Below are positions 14,902 to 23,589 of a DNA stretch of 46,218 bases, in pieces. Source of the DNA: a virus; the IMG/VR virus record IMGVR_UViG_3300035130_000173, positions 1-46,218 of that record, one strand, 5' to 3'. Under the pieces are notes generated by a model. That model was not told where the DNA came from and searched no databases. It saw only the letters and a program-made list of their open reading frames with translations. Position numbers and translations under genes: made by a program. The number at the start of each line of letters is the position of its first letter. Within the stretch, counting starts at the first letter, position 1.

Positions 14902-16892
14902 TGGGAATTTTTACCAAGCTCTTTGAAAAACGCAGTTTTGACAACCAGCAGTGGATAAAAGACTGGTTAAGAGGTGCTGATTACGGCAACGAGACTTTTT
15001 CAGGTATAAATATAACGGAGAATAAAGCACTTAAATATTCTGCCATACTGGCCGCCTCAAGAATACTTTCCGAGGGTATTGCTGGAGTACCGTTATTTTT
15101 ATATAAGTATGTCGGGGAAGGTAAGGAAAAAGCACTAAAACATTCCCTTTATTCAATTCTTCATATGCGGCCCAATAGCGAGATGACCTCTTTTACTTTC
15201 CGCGAGCTCATGATGTTGCATTTAATATTCTGGGGTAATTTCTATGCGGAGATAAAGCGCAACAAGGGAATGGATATAACTTCACTCTGGCCGTTACTCC
15301 CCTGGAAGATGGAAGTAAAAAGGGAAAATGGAAATCTTATATATAAGTATAAACTTCCTGATAGTAAAGATAAGATAATACCGAAGAAAAATCTATTACA
15401 TATTGCAGGTATCTCTTTTGACGGGCTGGTCGGGAAATCCCTTATAAGTCTTGCAAGGGAAGCCATTGGTCTCGGTATGGGACTTGAGGAATTCGGCGCG
15501 AGGTTTTTTGGCAGTGGTGCTCAATTTGGCGGTTTTATAGAACATCCAAAGACTTTGGGGTCAAAAGCACATGAAAACCTGAGGGCATCCCTTAAGGAAA
15601 AATATACAGGTATATCTAATGCACATAAAATAATGATTCTGGAAGAGGGGATGAAATACAGCAAAAATATGATTCCCCTAAATGATGCACAGTTCCTTGA
15701 TAGCAGGAAATTTCAAATACTTGAAATTGCAAGGATATTTAATATATCCCCACATCTACTCAGGGATTTAGATAGAGCCACATTCAATAATATTGAAGAA
15801 ATGGGCATAGAGCATGTTATATACACGCTCCGCCCCTGGTGTGTGCGCATAGAACAATCCGAGACAATTCAACTGCTTGACCCGGCCGATATAAACCAGT
15901 ATTTTATAGAGCATGAATTAAAAGGCCTGCTTCGTGGAGATATAAAGACAAGGTATGAAGCGTATAACACAGCAAGGAACGGCGGCTGGATGAACGGAGA
16001 TGAAATAAGGGCGTTGGAAAATATGAATCCGATGCCCGATGACTTAGGCAAAAAATACTGGACACCGCTAAACATGATGGAATCGGGTTCATCCATGATA
16101 CCGCCACAGACACCGCCACCGCAAAACCAGGTCAGCAAAAGCAAAGTGGAACTGAGAGCCAGGAGAAGCGCGACACTTAAATCAAGGATAGCAAATAATT
16201 ACCGCGGTCTTTTTGAAGAGACCGCTTCAAGGATAATAAAACTTGAAAAAACAGGTATACTAAAAGCAGCTAAATCCATATTTAAAAAAAGGAACATAGA
16301 CATATTAAACTTTACCGAATTTCTGGAAGAGTTCTATGAAAAGAAATACGGAGAAATAAATAAACGCTCGAGGCCAGTAATAGATACTTATGGCAAGGTT
16401 ATATTCGGTGCGGCACTTGAAGAAATAGGAGCTGAGCTTGATAAGGCCAAGCTTGAAAAGTTTATGGAGGAATATACCGAAGCTTTTAATAAAAGATATA
16501 TAGCCACATCAAAGAGCAGACTGAATAAGACAGTTGCAGACGCTGCCGAAAGAGAGCTTGATTTATACAACGAAGTAGAAAATAAATTTAAGGAATGGGA
16601 ACAGACAAGACCACAGACAGTTTCTTTGAAAGAGACTGTTAAAATAGCTGGGGCAGTATCGCTTTTCACTTACGGTCTCGGCGGGGTACAGAGACTTATA
16701 TGGATAAATATGGGTTCTAAGAGCTGTCCGTTCTGCGAGGAGCTTGACGGCAAGGTCGTAGGGATAGACCAGCCGTTTAAGAACAAGACCGACCTTATGG
16801 AAGCAGAGGGCAGAGACCCTCTTACTTTCCCGAGTAATATTTCACATCCGCCGCTTCACGGTGGTTGTGTATGTATGATTAGTGCCGGATAA
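14901..16892 (+). CDS. Portal protein fused to a MuF-like head morphogenesis domain
   Basis: 663 residues, well above the usual 380-450 of HK97-type portals. Residues 1-400 are portal (ALKYSAILAASRILSEGIAG, LHMRPNSEMTSFTFRELMM, FGSGAQFGGFIEHP, RIFNISPHLLRDLDRATFNN). After a Pro/Gln-rich hinge (PPQTPPPQNQ) comes a helical region and a MuF/SPP1 gp7-like end with CPFCEELDGKVVG and HPPLHGGCVCM, the usual Cys/His motif of that family. The portal is the dodecameric DNA gate; MuF-like proteins sit at it. I see no frameshift or stop between the parts, so the fusion is genuine. Confidence 0.9.
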   Translation: MGIFTKLFEKRSFDNQQWIKDWLRGADYGNETFSGINITENKALKYSAILAASRILSEGIAGVPLFLYKYVGEGKEKALKHSLYSILHMRPNSEMTSFTFRELMMLHLIFWGNFYAEIKRNKGMDITSLWPLLPWKMEVKRENGNLIYKYKLPDSKDKIIPKKNLLHIAGISFDGLVGKSLISLAREAIGLGMGLEEFGARFFGSGAQFGGFIEHPKTLGSKAHENLRASLKEKYTGISNAHKIMILEEGMKYSKNMIPLNDAQFLDSRKFQILEIARIFNISPHLLRDLDRATFNNIEEMGIEHVIYTLRPWCVRIEQSETIQLLDPADINQYFIEHELKGLLRGDIKTRYEAYNTARNGGWMNGDEIRALENMNPMPDDLGKKYWTPLNMMESGSSMIPPQTPPPQNQVSKSKVELRARRSATLKSRIANNYRGLFEETASRIIKLEKTGILKAAKSIFKKRNIDILNFTEFLEEFYEKKYGEINKRSRPVIDTYGKVIFGAALEEIGAELDKAKLEKFMEEYTEAFNKRYIATSKSRLNKTVADAAERELDLYNEVENKFKEWEQTRPQTVSLKETVKIAGAVSLFTYGLGGVQRLIWINMGSKSCPFCEELDGKVVGIDQPFKNKTDLMEAEGRDPLTFPSNISHPPLHGGCVCMISAG

Positions 16893-16904
16893 GTTTTAAT
16901 TATA

Positions 16905-16931
16905 AGACCTCTTTTTAGGGGTCTATTTTTA
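16905..16931 (+). terminator. Terminator between portal and protease
   Basis: A 7-bp stem (AGACCTC 16905-16911 with GGGGTCT 16918-16924), 6-base loop and a T-rich tail ATTTTTATT. It may partly uncouple head genes from packaging genes. Confidence 0.75.
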
Positions 16932-16943
16932 TTGGAGTTACAA

Positions 16944-17747
16944 ATGCCAATACCAAAACCAAAAGATACGGAGACAAAGGATGAGTTTTTAAAAAGGTGT
17001 ATGGGGGATTCACTTATGAACGATGAATATCCCGACAATGACCAGCGTTATGCTATTTGTAATTCTCTTTGGAAAAATAAAGATACAAAAGAGGTAAAAA
17101 TGGAAAAAACAAAAAAATCATATTTTGAATCCCGTTCATATCCTTTTGAAGTAAGGATGGTGGAAGAAGAAAACGAAGTACCCAAGATTGTCGGCTATGC
17201 TGCTGTGTTCAACCAGCTTTCTGATGACCTGGGTGGATTTAGGGAAAAAATCAAAAGAGGCTTTTTTAGCGATGTATTAGATGATGATGTGAGAGCCCTA
17301 TTTAACCATGATGAGAACATGGTACTCGGCAGGACAAAAAACGGAACACTTATTTTAGAAGAAGATAAAAAGGGTCTGAAAATTGAGATAACCCCACCCG
17401 AGACAAGCTATGCAAAAGATTTAATGAACTTGATTAAACGTGGCGATATAAACCAGATGAGTTTTCAATGGATTACCGAAAAAGACCAGTGGGATTCAGA
17501 AGATAAAAATAATGTCGTAAGGACTTTGGTAAAGGCGAAAGAATTATGGGATGTTTCACCTGTTACATTTCCAGCTTATCCGCAGACTATTGCGGGTATG
17601 CGCAAAACGACACCACCGAAACAGGTATATGAAAATCATCTCGAGGAGCTCCAGGAGGATAACTCAGATGAACAAAGACGCAGAAAAGAGCAGGAGCATA
17701 TTTCTGTACTAAGGAGAAAGTTATTGTTAAAAGAAAAGGAGAAATAA
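16944..17747 (+). CDS. Prohead maturation protease, HK97 type
   Basis: 267 residues from ATG at 16944 (GGAG 6 bases upstream); an in-frame TTG at 16932 lies within the terminator region and is rejected. An N-terminal module (DEFLKRCMGDSLMNDEY ... RYAICNSLW) seen in some phage head proteins precedes the protease domain. Catalytic residues are His122 in ALFNHD and Ser173 in QMSFQW. It cleaves the capsid delta domain during maturation. It ends in a charged coil and lies just before the capsid gene. Confidence 0.9.
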   Translation: MPIPKPKDTETKDEFLKRCMGDSLMNDEYPDNDQRYAICNSLWKNKDTKEVKMEKTKKSYFESRSYPFEVRMVEEENEVPKIVGYAAVFNQLSDDLGGFREKIKRGFFSDVLDDDVRALFNHDENMVLGRTKNGTLILEEDKKGLKIEITPPETSYAKDLMNLIKRGDINQMSFQWITEKDQWDSEDKNNVVRTLVKAKELWDVSPVTFPAYPQTIAGMRKTTPPKQVYENHLEELQEDNSDEQRRRKEQEHISVLRRKLLLKEKEK

Positions 17748-17750
17748 AAC

Positions 17751-19049
17751 ATGGACAAGTTGGAAAAACTTAACAAACAGAAGGCCGATATAGTAAAAGA
17801 AGCAAGGACTCTTCTCGATAAAGCTGAAGAAGAAGAAAGGGATTTAAATGAAGATGAGCAGTCTAAATATGATGAGCTTATGAAAGAAATAGATTCCAAG
17901 ACAAAAGCTATTGAAAGGGAAGAAAACCAGATAAAACTTGACAGCCAGATAAATGAACCCGCAGATGAGCCTCCGATAAAGAATACTCCCCAAGAGCCAG
18001 AAGAAAAAAGATTTAAATCCTTGAGTGAGTTTTTGGGTGCTGTAATTATGGCAGATGCTCCAGCAGACATAAGAAAAGTTGATCCGCGACTTGCAGAAAT
18101 AAGAGCAGCTTCTGGGATGGGAGAATCCGTACCGGCTGATGGTGGGTATCTAGTTCAGACTGATTTTGCATCAGAGATATTGCAAAATGCATATCAAACT
18201 GGATTACTTGCCTCTAAAGTAACCAGATTTCCTATAGGTGCAAATTCGAATGGAATTAAAATCAATGCAGTAGATGAATCTTCTAGAGCAACTGGATCAA
18301 GATATGGTGGAATCCAGATTTATCCAGTATCTGAAGCTGATACCGTAACTGCTAAAAAACCAAAATTTAAACAGTTGGAATTGGAACTCAGTAAAATAAT
18401 GGGTCTCTGTTATTTAACTGATGAACTGGTAGCTGATACAACTGCATTAGAAGCTTTTGTAAATAAAGCATTTGCAGAAGAATTTGGTTTTATGATTGAC
18501 TATTACATCATGAGTGGTAGTGGGGTTGGACAACCCCTGGGAATTATGAATTCCAATTGTTTGATATCCGTAACAAGGAGTGGGGCAAATACCATAGCAT
18601 TTTCTGATATAACTGGGATGCTTATGAGATTTCCTGCTTCTTCTAGGGGAAAAGCAGTATGGTTGATAAATCAAGTTGCAGAAGAATACCTATGGAATAT
18701 GACTGTTTCAGATGCTGGTTATATACCTGCATATATGCCTCCAGGAGGTATATCTGGTAGTCAATATTCAACCATAATGGGCAGACCTGTATTAATTATA
18801 GAGCAGACTTCAGATGATGTAGGTACTACTGGAGATATTATGTTAGCAGACCTTAGTCAATATGTAATGATAGATAAAGGTGCTATGCAGCAGGCTTCTT
18901 CAATGCACGTTAGATTTAATTATGATGAGCAGGTATTAAGGTTTACTTACAGAGTAGATGGGATGCCCTGGTGGAATTCTACACTTACTACCTTTGGTGG
19001 TAATAATACAGTAAGTCCATTTGTAGTGTTATCAACAAATAACGGTTAG
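17751..19049 (+). CDS. Major capsid protein, HK97 fold
   Basis: 432 residues. The first 100 or so form a charged coiled coil (delta/scaffold domain). The mature part begins near EIRAASGMGESVPADGGYLV, typical of HK97 capsid proteins, with QTDFASEILQNAYQTG, a GGIQIYPV E-loop-type region and VNKAFAEEFGFMIDYYIMSG. The capsid codon use and GC are like the neighbours. Self-assembles with protease and portal. Confidence 0.95.
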   Translation: MDKLEKLNKQKADIVKEARTLLDKAEEEERDLNEDEQSKYDELMKEIDSKTKAIEREENQIKLDSQINEPADEPPIKNTPQEPEEKRFKSLSEFLGAVIMADAPADIRKVDPRLAEIRAASGMGESVPADGGYLVQTDFASEILQNAYQTGLLASKVTRFPIGANSNGIKINAVDESSRATGSRYGGIQIYPVSEADTVTAKKPKFKQLELELSKIMGLCYLTDELVADTTALEAFVNKAFAEEFGFMIDYYIMSGSGVGQPLGIMNSNCLISVTRSGANTIAFSDITGMLMRFPASSRGKAVWLINQVAEEYLWNMTVSDAGYIPAYMPPGGISGSQYSTIMGRPVLIIEQTSDDVGTTGDIMLADLSQYVMIDKGAMQQASSMHVRFNYDEQVLRFTYRVDGMPWWNSTLTTFGGNNTVSPFVVLSTNNG

Positions 19050-19082
19050 TTAATTGTTAAATTTTAATTATAGGAGAGAAAA

Positions 19083-19541
19083 ATGATTAATGTAGATAAA
19101 GTAAAAGTTGTGGAGGCTTTAGAGCCAGCAACGGATGCAGGTGGACTAACTGGTAAATATATCAGTCTAAAGAATATAGTTAAAGTCCACATAATAGCCC
19201 AAATTACACAAGGGGCATCCAATACTGTTGCACTTACTATTGAACAAGCGACAGCAGTTGCAGGAACTGGGCATACTGCCATAACCAATGTTGTAAATAT
19301 CTGGTCAAATCTTGATACTGCCACAAGTGATACTCTTGTGTCAAGGACAGCAGCAGTCAGTTATACGACTGATGCAGGAACAACGAATAAGGTCGTAGTA
19401 TTTGAATTCACACCCGATATTCTTGATGACGGTTATGATTGTATAGCTTTGCATGCAGGTTCTTCAAGCGGTTCTAATATTGTTTCTGCTGTTTATGTTC
19501 TTGAACTGAGATATAGCGGTGCAGATGTTGATGCAGATTAG
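19083..19541 (+). CDS. Probable head decoration or head-associated protein
   Basis: 152 residues, beta-rich with many Thr/Ala/Val, no signal peptide, no repeats. It sits immediately after the capsid gene with a GGAGAG ribosome site, the usual position for decoration or head-tail joining proteins. KISLKNIVKVHIIAQITQG-like strands and VFEFTPDILDDGYDCIALH suggest a compact beta fold. Function is inferred from position. Confidence 0.55.
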   Translation: MINVDKVKVVEALEPATDAGGLTGKYISLKNIVKVHIIAQITQGASNTVALTIEQATAVAGTGHTAITNVVNIWSNLDTATSDTLVSRTAAVSYTTDAGTTNKVVVFEFTPDILDDGYDCIALHAGSSSGSNIVSAVYVLELRYSGADVDAD

Positions 19542-19556
19542 TCAAAGTTTAGGTAA

Positions 19557-19582
19557 AAAGCGCCTGGGCAACTGGGCGCTTT
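19557..19582 (+). terminator. Strong hairpin after the head protein gene
   Basis: A perfect 8-bp stem AAAGCGCC/GGCGCTTT (19557-19564, 19575-19582) with a 10-base loop. The T-run is only TTT, so it may be a weak terminator or an mRNA-stabilising hairpin that separates expression of the Ser-rich gene. Confidence 0.55.
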
Positions 19583-19601
19583 GCCATGAAAGGATTGTAA
19601 T

Positions 19602-20762
19602 ATGAAAACACCTATAGATTTTACGCTATCAGGCATTACCTTGACATCGGCTAATTATACTTTGACGACTTATGAGGCAGAGACATATAGATATTTGGAA
19701 GTGACTTCCGGAAGTGGTACTTATGCGATTGTTGCACCGAATGTTAAAGATATGAATTTTGTGGTGATAAATAAAGACTGGATAAATAATGCAACTATAA
19801 AAGTATCTGGCATGAATGGGTACGCAGTCACTAAGGATACTTCTATGAGGGTAAGATGTAATGGTACTGATTATGAGGCTTACAATGTGATGATTCCCGT
19901 TATAGCTTCTTATAGTCCATCAGCAAGTCCGAGCTCATCACTTAGTCCTTCATCTTCGGTAAGTCCGAGTTCATCATTGTCACCATCAAGTTCGGAATCC
20001 GCTTCAGAAAGTGCATCACTCTCAGCCAGCTCGAGTGCATCGGCTTCGGCTTCACCATCGGCTTCGGCTTCACCATCAAGTAGTGTATCTTCAAGCTTAA
20101 GTCCGTCAGCATCACTCAGCCCGAGCGCATCACTCTCACCGAGCTCATCAGAAAGTCCGAGCTTAAGTCCGAGCGCATCACTGTCGCCAAGTGCTTCACT
20201 TTCACCGTCAAGCTCAGAGTCTCCATCACTTAGCCCTTCTGCATCACTCTCACCGAGTTCATCAGAAAGTCCGAGTGCATCAGCAAGTCTGAGTCCGAGT
20301 GCATCATTGTCGCCGTCAGCTTCGATTAGCCCGAGTGCATCTATATCGCCGAGTTCTTCAGAAAGTCCAAGCTTGAGCCCAAGTGCATCATTGTCGCCTT
20401 CCAGTTCAGAGAGTCCGTCGCTGTCACCGAGTTCATCAGAGAGTCCTTCACTTTCACCTTCAAGCTCTGAGAGCCCGTCGGGGAGCGCATCACTTTCACC
20501 GAGTGCTTCACTTTCACCTTCAAGTTCTGAGAGTGCAAGCTTGTCTCCATCCAGCAGTGAATCGGCTTCAGCTTCGCCTTCCAGTTCGGAATCTGCTTCA
20601 TTGTCACCCAGTGCAAGCTTAAGCCCGTCAGCGTCATACTCGCCTTCCAGTTCGGCATCTGCTTCACTTAGCCCGAGTGCGAGTCTGTCACCTTCGGCCA
20701 GCTTGAGCCCGTCTGCATCGCTTAGTCCAAGTTCAAGTGTAAGCCCAAGTCCAAGCGAGTGA
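19602..20762 (+). CDS. Virion protein with long Ser-X mucin-like tail (head fibre candidate)
   Basis: 386 residues. Residues 1-102 form a small beta domain (YRYLEVTSGSGTYAIVAPNV, MNFVVINKDWINNATIKVSG), a fold often used to attach to heads or tails. Residues 103-385 are a strict alternation of Ser with Pro, Ala, Leu, Glu, Ser, Ile or Val. The protein ends within the repeat. Its position between the capsid/decoration gene and the connector genes suggests a head fibre or decoration protein. Ser/Pro-rich, unstructured tracts of this kind are typical O-glycan carriers; the glycosyltransferases at 28.2-34.3 kb are candidate modifiers. Confidence 0.7.
   Translation: MKTPIDFTLSGITLTSANYTLTTYEAETYRYLEVTSGSGTYAIVAPNVKDMNFVVINKDWINNATIKVSGMNGYAVTKDTSMRVRCNGTDYEAYNVMIPVIASYSPSASPSSSLSPSSSVSPSSSLSPSSSESASESASLSASSSASASASPSASASPSSSVSSSLSPSASLSPSASLSPSSSESPSLSPSASLSPSASLSPSSSESPSLSPSASLSPSSSESPSASASLSPSASLSPSASISPSASISPSSSESPSLSPSASLSPSSSESPSLSPSSSESPSLSPSSSESPSGSASLSPSASLSPSSSESASLSPSSSESASASPSSSESASLSPSASLSPSASYSPSSSASASLSPSASLSPSASLSPSASLSPSSSVSPSPSE
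19908..20759 (+). repeat. Ser-X dipeptide repeat tract 1 (about 141 units)
   Basis: At the protein level every second residue is Ser over about 283 residues. At the DNA level the period is 6 bases and the copies are degenerate: TCA, TCG, TCT, TCC, AGT and AGC codons are mixed. Longer modules such as [15 protein letters not shown] recur. Confidence 0.9.
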
Positions 20763-20768
20763 TATTAA

Positions 20769-20915
20769 ATGCGTAAAATAACTGAAAAAGCAATACGAAA
20801 AGATGCAGAAAAAGAGATGTTTGAACTTAAAGATAAAAAGCCAGCTTTGCCAGTGATGGTGAGGCTGGCTGACTTTATAAGGAGAAAATTATGCCAGTCG
20901 CAGACACGACAATAG
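20769..20915 (+). CDS. Small basic hypothetical protein
   Basis: A 48-residue basic protein (RKITEKAIRKDAEKEMFELKDKK) that overlaps the start of the connector gene by 25 bases. A hairpin AGCCAGC/GCTGGCT lies inside it. Expression is uncertain because the ribosome site is weak. Confidence 0.4.
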   Translation: MRKITEKAIRKDAEKEMFELKDKKPALPVMVRLADFIRRKLCQSQTRQ

Positions 20916-21460
20916 TCACATTAGACGAGATGAGGTCGTTTTTAAATATCCCAGCTGCCCAGACGGGAAAAGATGACCTGCTAATAGGACTTCTGGATGC
21001 CTACAACGGCAAAATGGAAAATTATTTAGGTGTCACGATGATTAGTTCCACTTATTCTGAGATATATGACGGTAATGGTAAAGATTATATGTTCTTAAAG
21101 CACTACCCGATAAATTCAGTTACCTCCCTTTCCATAGATGATGAGGAAGTAGATTCTGATGATTTCTATGTCTATGGAGAAGAAGGATATATAAAACTTG
21201 ATAGTGATACTTTTACCACTACCGATTATCAGAATGTTGATATTGTCTATGTTGCAGGCTGGGGAGCGGCAAAAGCTAATGTTCCTAATGTGCTGAAAAA
21301 CGCATTAAAGACTTGGGTCATGAGAGTATTTAAAGCCGAAGTGATTGATTTTTCGACCAGATTTGATGAGTCCAGTCTGGCAAATATAAAAAGCCAAATG
21401 ATGCCTTGGGATATAAAGCAGGATTTAGATGATTACAGGTGCAGACATTGGGGTAGGTAA
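20891..21460 (+). CDS. Head-tail connector protein (gp6-like)
   Basis: 189 residues. VTLDEMRSFLNIPAAQTGKDDLLIGLL with a following helix, then YPINSVTSLSIDDEEVDSDDFYV and VDIVYVAGWG, matches HK97 gp6-like connectors that form a ring below the portal. AAGGAGA ribosome site. The stop overlaps the next ATG (TAATG). Confidence 0.85.
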   Translation: MPVADTTIVTLDEMRSFLNIPAAQTGKDDLLIGLLDAYNGKMENYLGVTMISSTYSEIYDGNGKDYMFLKHYPINSVTSLSIDDEEVDSDDFYVYGEEGYIKLDSDTFTTTDYQNVDIVYVAGWGAAKANVPNVLKNALKTWVMRVFKAEVIDFSTRFDESSLANIKSQMMPWDIKQDLDDYRCRHWGR

Positions 21461-21888
21461 TGCAATTAGGTATAAAAATTGAAGTGCCTCAAAAACTTAA
21501 AAGATTTATTTCAAGCCCAAATAAATATGTCACTGATGTAATGACCTCTGCTGATAATCAAGCCTTGGGACTCCTTAAAAGAGAAATATCTGCAGCAGCT
21601 CCAAAGAAAAGTGGCGCTCTTTCACGCTCAATAAAAGTCAGTCTGGCAAATAGAAAAATATATTCAATTCTAAATTATGCAAGAGCTATTGAGCTTGGTC
21701 ATTATGCAGAGCCAGCCCGTACCCCGAAAAGAATGTTTCTTAAATTCAGCGAGGCCGGCAAGGAAGTATTTATGAGATTTACCAGAAGTAAAAAACAGCC
21801 TTATTTCTTTAAGACATTGGAACAAAAAAGAAGAGATATAATTAAAATTTATCAAAAAGCATTTAGAAAATTATTGGAGAGTCTATGA
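21460..21888 (+). CDS. HK97 gp10-like head-tail joining protein
   Basis: 142 residues. AAAPKKSGALSRSIKV followed by YARAIELGHYAEPARTPKRM is the signature of the HK97-gp10/tail-component family. It acts in head-tail joining or tail completion. It overlaps both neighbours by 1-4 bases. Confidence 0.85.
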   Translation: MQLGIKIEVPQKLKRFISSPNKYVTDVMTSADNQALGLLKREISAAAPKKSGALSRSIKVSLANRKIYSILNYARAIELGHYAEPARTPKRMFLKFSEAGKEVFMRFTRSKKQPYFFKTLEQKRRDIIKIYQKAFRKLLESL

Positions 21889-22295
21889 GTAGCGTATCGG
21901 ATATAAAAGACCAGTTAGCCTCAATACTCGGTGAAGTAGATGGAATAAATAGGGCACTTGACTATATGCCGAGATTTTTTGATACAAACAATATGATAGG
22001 CATATTTTACGATGGTGCTACTTTTGAGCCTGCTGAACTGAGTTCACATTGGGCTCATTACAAATTTACAATAACTGCTTTTATTTATATGTTTGATGAG
22101 ACTTCAATACAGCAGACCCAGGAGACATTGGGGGAAGACTTACTTTCAGCTTTAAGGGCAAAACCATCTCTTAATCAGACCTGTCTTAAATACTCTATAG
22201 AGGAAATACGAAATGATTATGTCAGGGCTGGCAATGGTAATGTTTATGCGACTATTGAAATAACAATAGTGGCGGATAAGGAGGAGGATGATTGA
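21885..22295 (+). CDS. Tail terminator-like protein
   Basis: 136 residues. The order after gp10 and before the tail tube gene, and the alpha/beta pattern with HYKFTITAFIYMFDETSIQQ and VYATIEITIVA, fit tail terminator (gpU-like) proteins, which cap the tail tube and bind the connector. Identification rests partly on synteny. Confidence 0.7.
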   Translation: MSSVSDIKDQLASILGEVDGINRALDYMPRFFDTNNMIGIFYDGATFEPAELSSHWAHYKFTITAFIYMFDETSIQQTQETLGEDLLSALRAKPSLNQTCLKYSIEEIRNDYVRAGNGNVYATIEITIVADKEEDD

Positions 22296-22477
22296 TGAAA
22301 ATCATAAGATATATAGGAGATGTTGAGATATATATTCCTGATTTTAAAAGGATAATCAATAAAGGCGACCTTGTACCTGAAATGTCCGAAAAGGAAGCGC
22401 ACGCAAGGAAAGACTTTATTGTGGAAAGAATAAAATTAAAAAATAAAAGGAGAAAAACGAAAAGGAGAAGGAAATGA
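22295..22477 (+). CDS. Small protein with basic tail in the tail module
   Basis: 60 residues from ATG at 22295 (TTG at 22292 also possible), after GGAGGAGG. It has a short beta-like N-terminus (IIRYIGDVEIYIPDFKRIINKG) and a very basic C-terminus (KLKNKRRKTKRRRK). Small proteins of this sort with FxGxxxxxxKG cores occur between tail terminator and tube genes. Unknown role. Confidence 0.55.
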   Translation: MKIIRYIGDVEIYIPDFKRIINKGDLVPEMSEKEAHARKDFIVERIKLKNKRRKTKRRRK

Positions 22478-23580
22478 CAGGATATAGGAGTTCAAAAGGT
22501 TATGTCGGGTTTGCTTCACAAATAGATCAGACAACCGATACTGCTCCTGTTACTTTTGTCAGGCTTGCTTCTGAAGAATCACTTGAACAGGTACAGGATG
22601 TGATGGAAAACAGGACTCTCAATGCGGATAGGGAACTTGACGAGATACTTAAAGTCACCCACAGACCCGGAGGTTCTTTTCAGACTTATGCAAGACCTGG
22701 TAATGGTGGCGAGATTCTCGCCTATACTTTAGGCGCGGATGCAGTCACCGAAGGTGCAGGTGCAGTATATACACATACGATAACAAGAGCTGATACGATA
22801 CCTTGGCTTACAATAGAGCGTAAACTTGACAATGTTGAGAGGTTTATAGGTTGTAAGATAAATCAGTTAGTTATAACTGGTAATACCGCACAGCCGATAC
22901 TTCTGGACGTTAATTTTATGGCCTGTGATGCCGAAATACAATCTTCATCTACCACCGCTTCTTATGAGACAGATGAGCCGTTTATGTTCCACGATGGCAC
23001 TTATACTCTTGACAGCGGAACTATCACTACCATATCTAACTTTGTTATTACCATAAATAATAATCTGGAAGCAATACAGACCACGACATATAAGCCAAAT
23101 ACATTACTGGAAGGTCCATTTGATGTTGATGTCACAATGAGACTTAAATTTACTGAAAATGATTCGCTTTACGGTAAGATACTTTTTGGTGATTCAACTG
23201 CACTTACAGACGCACTCGCAACGGGAGATTTTACTGTTGATTGCAGTTATGGGAGCGGTTCTTCTGCAAGGGAATTTAAGATTGCAATACCCGAACTTAC
23301 ATACCTGAGTTGTGCAAAGCATCTTGACCCAGTTACAAAAGCTGTATATCTTGATGTTCACAGTAAAGCTACAAAGAGTACATCAGAGATAGTCACAGGT
23401 ACAATCAAGAATGACCAATCAGTTGACTGGGTAAGCCCATCGGCAAGTGTATCACCAAGTGCAAGCGCATCACCATCTTCAAGCGAAAGTTCTTCGCCTT
23501 CAGCATCAAGCTCGCCGAGTTCCAGCACTTCACCTTCAAGCAGTGCTTCACCGAGTCCATCATCCAGTCCAAGCGCATAA
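22474..23580 (+). CDS. Major tail tube protein with C-terminal Ser-X extension
   Basis: 368 residues. Residues 1-320 look like a siphophage tail tube protein (FASQIDQTTDTAPVTFVRL, RPGGSFQTYARPGNGGEILAY, TIERKLDNVERFIGCKINQL, TYLSCAKHLDPVTKAVYLD). Residues 321-368 are a Ser-X tract ([19 protein letters not shown] onward). Many tube proteins carry a C-terminal Ig-like domain exposed on the tail surface; here the same place is taken by a Ser-rich tract. Because the tube is a multi-ring polymer, this would display the tract many times along the tail. Confidence 0.85.
   Translation: MTGYRSSKGYVGFASQIDQTTDTAPVTFVRLASEESLEQVQDVMENRTLNADRELDEILKVTHRPGGSFQTYARPGNGGEILAYTLGADAVTEGAGAVYTHTITRADTIPWLTIERKLDNVERFIGCKINQLVITGNTAQPILLDVNFMACDAEIQSSSTTASYETDEPFMFHDGTYTLDSGTITTISNFVITINNNLEAIQTTTYKPNTLLEGPFDVDVTMRLKFTENDSLYGKILFGDSTALTDALATGDFTVDCSYGSGSSAREFKIAIPELTYLSCAKHLDPVTKAVYLDVHSKATKSTSEIVTGTIKNDQSVDWVSPSASVSPSASASPSSSESSSPSASSSPSSSTSPSSSASPSPSSSPSA
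23434..23577 (+). repeat. Ser-X dipeptide repeat tract 2 (24 units)
   Basis: 48 residues at the C-terminus of the tail tube protein, with Ser at every second position and Pro, Ala, Val, Ser, Glu or Thr between. This is the shortest of the four tracts and lies in the protein expected to be most abundant. Confidence 0.9.
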
Positions 23581-23589
23581 GGTTACAAT

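Noticed and set aside
20383-20622. Plus-strand alternate-frame frames in Ser-X DNA (also 27715-27981, 34785-35276) with His/Arg/Leu-rich products
   Set aside because: Same periodicity artefact; no start signals and overlap with a clear structural gene.
19908-20759. Repeats considered as CRISPR or minisatellite DNA
   Set aside because: Period follows codons, copies are degenerate, there are no spacers, and the frame is intact over the entire length.
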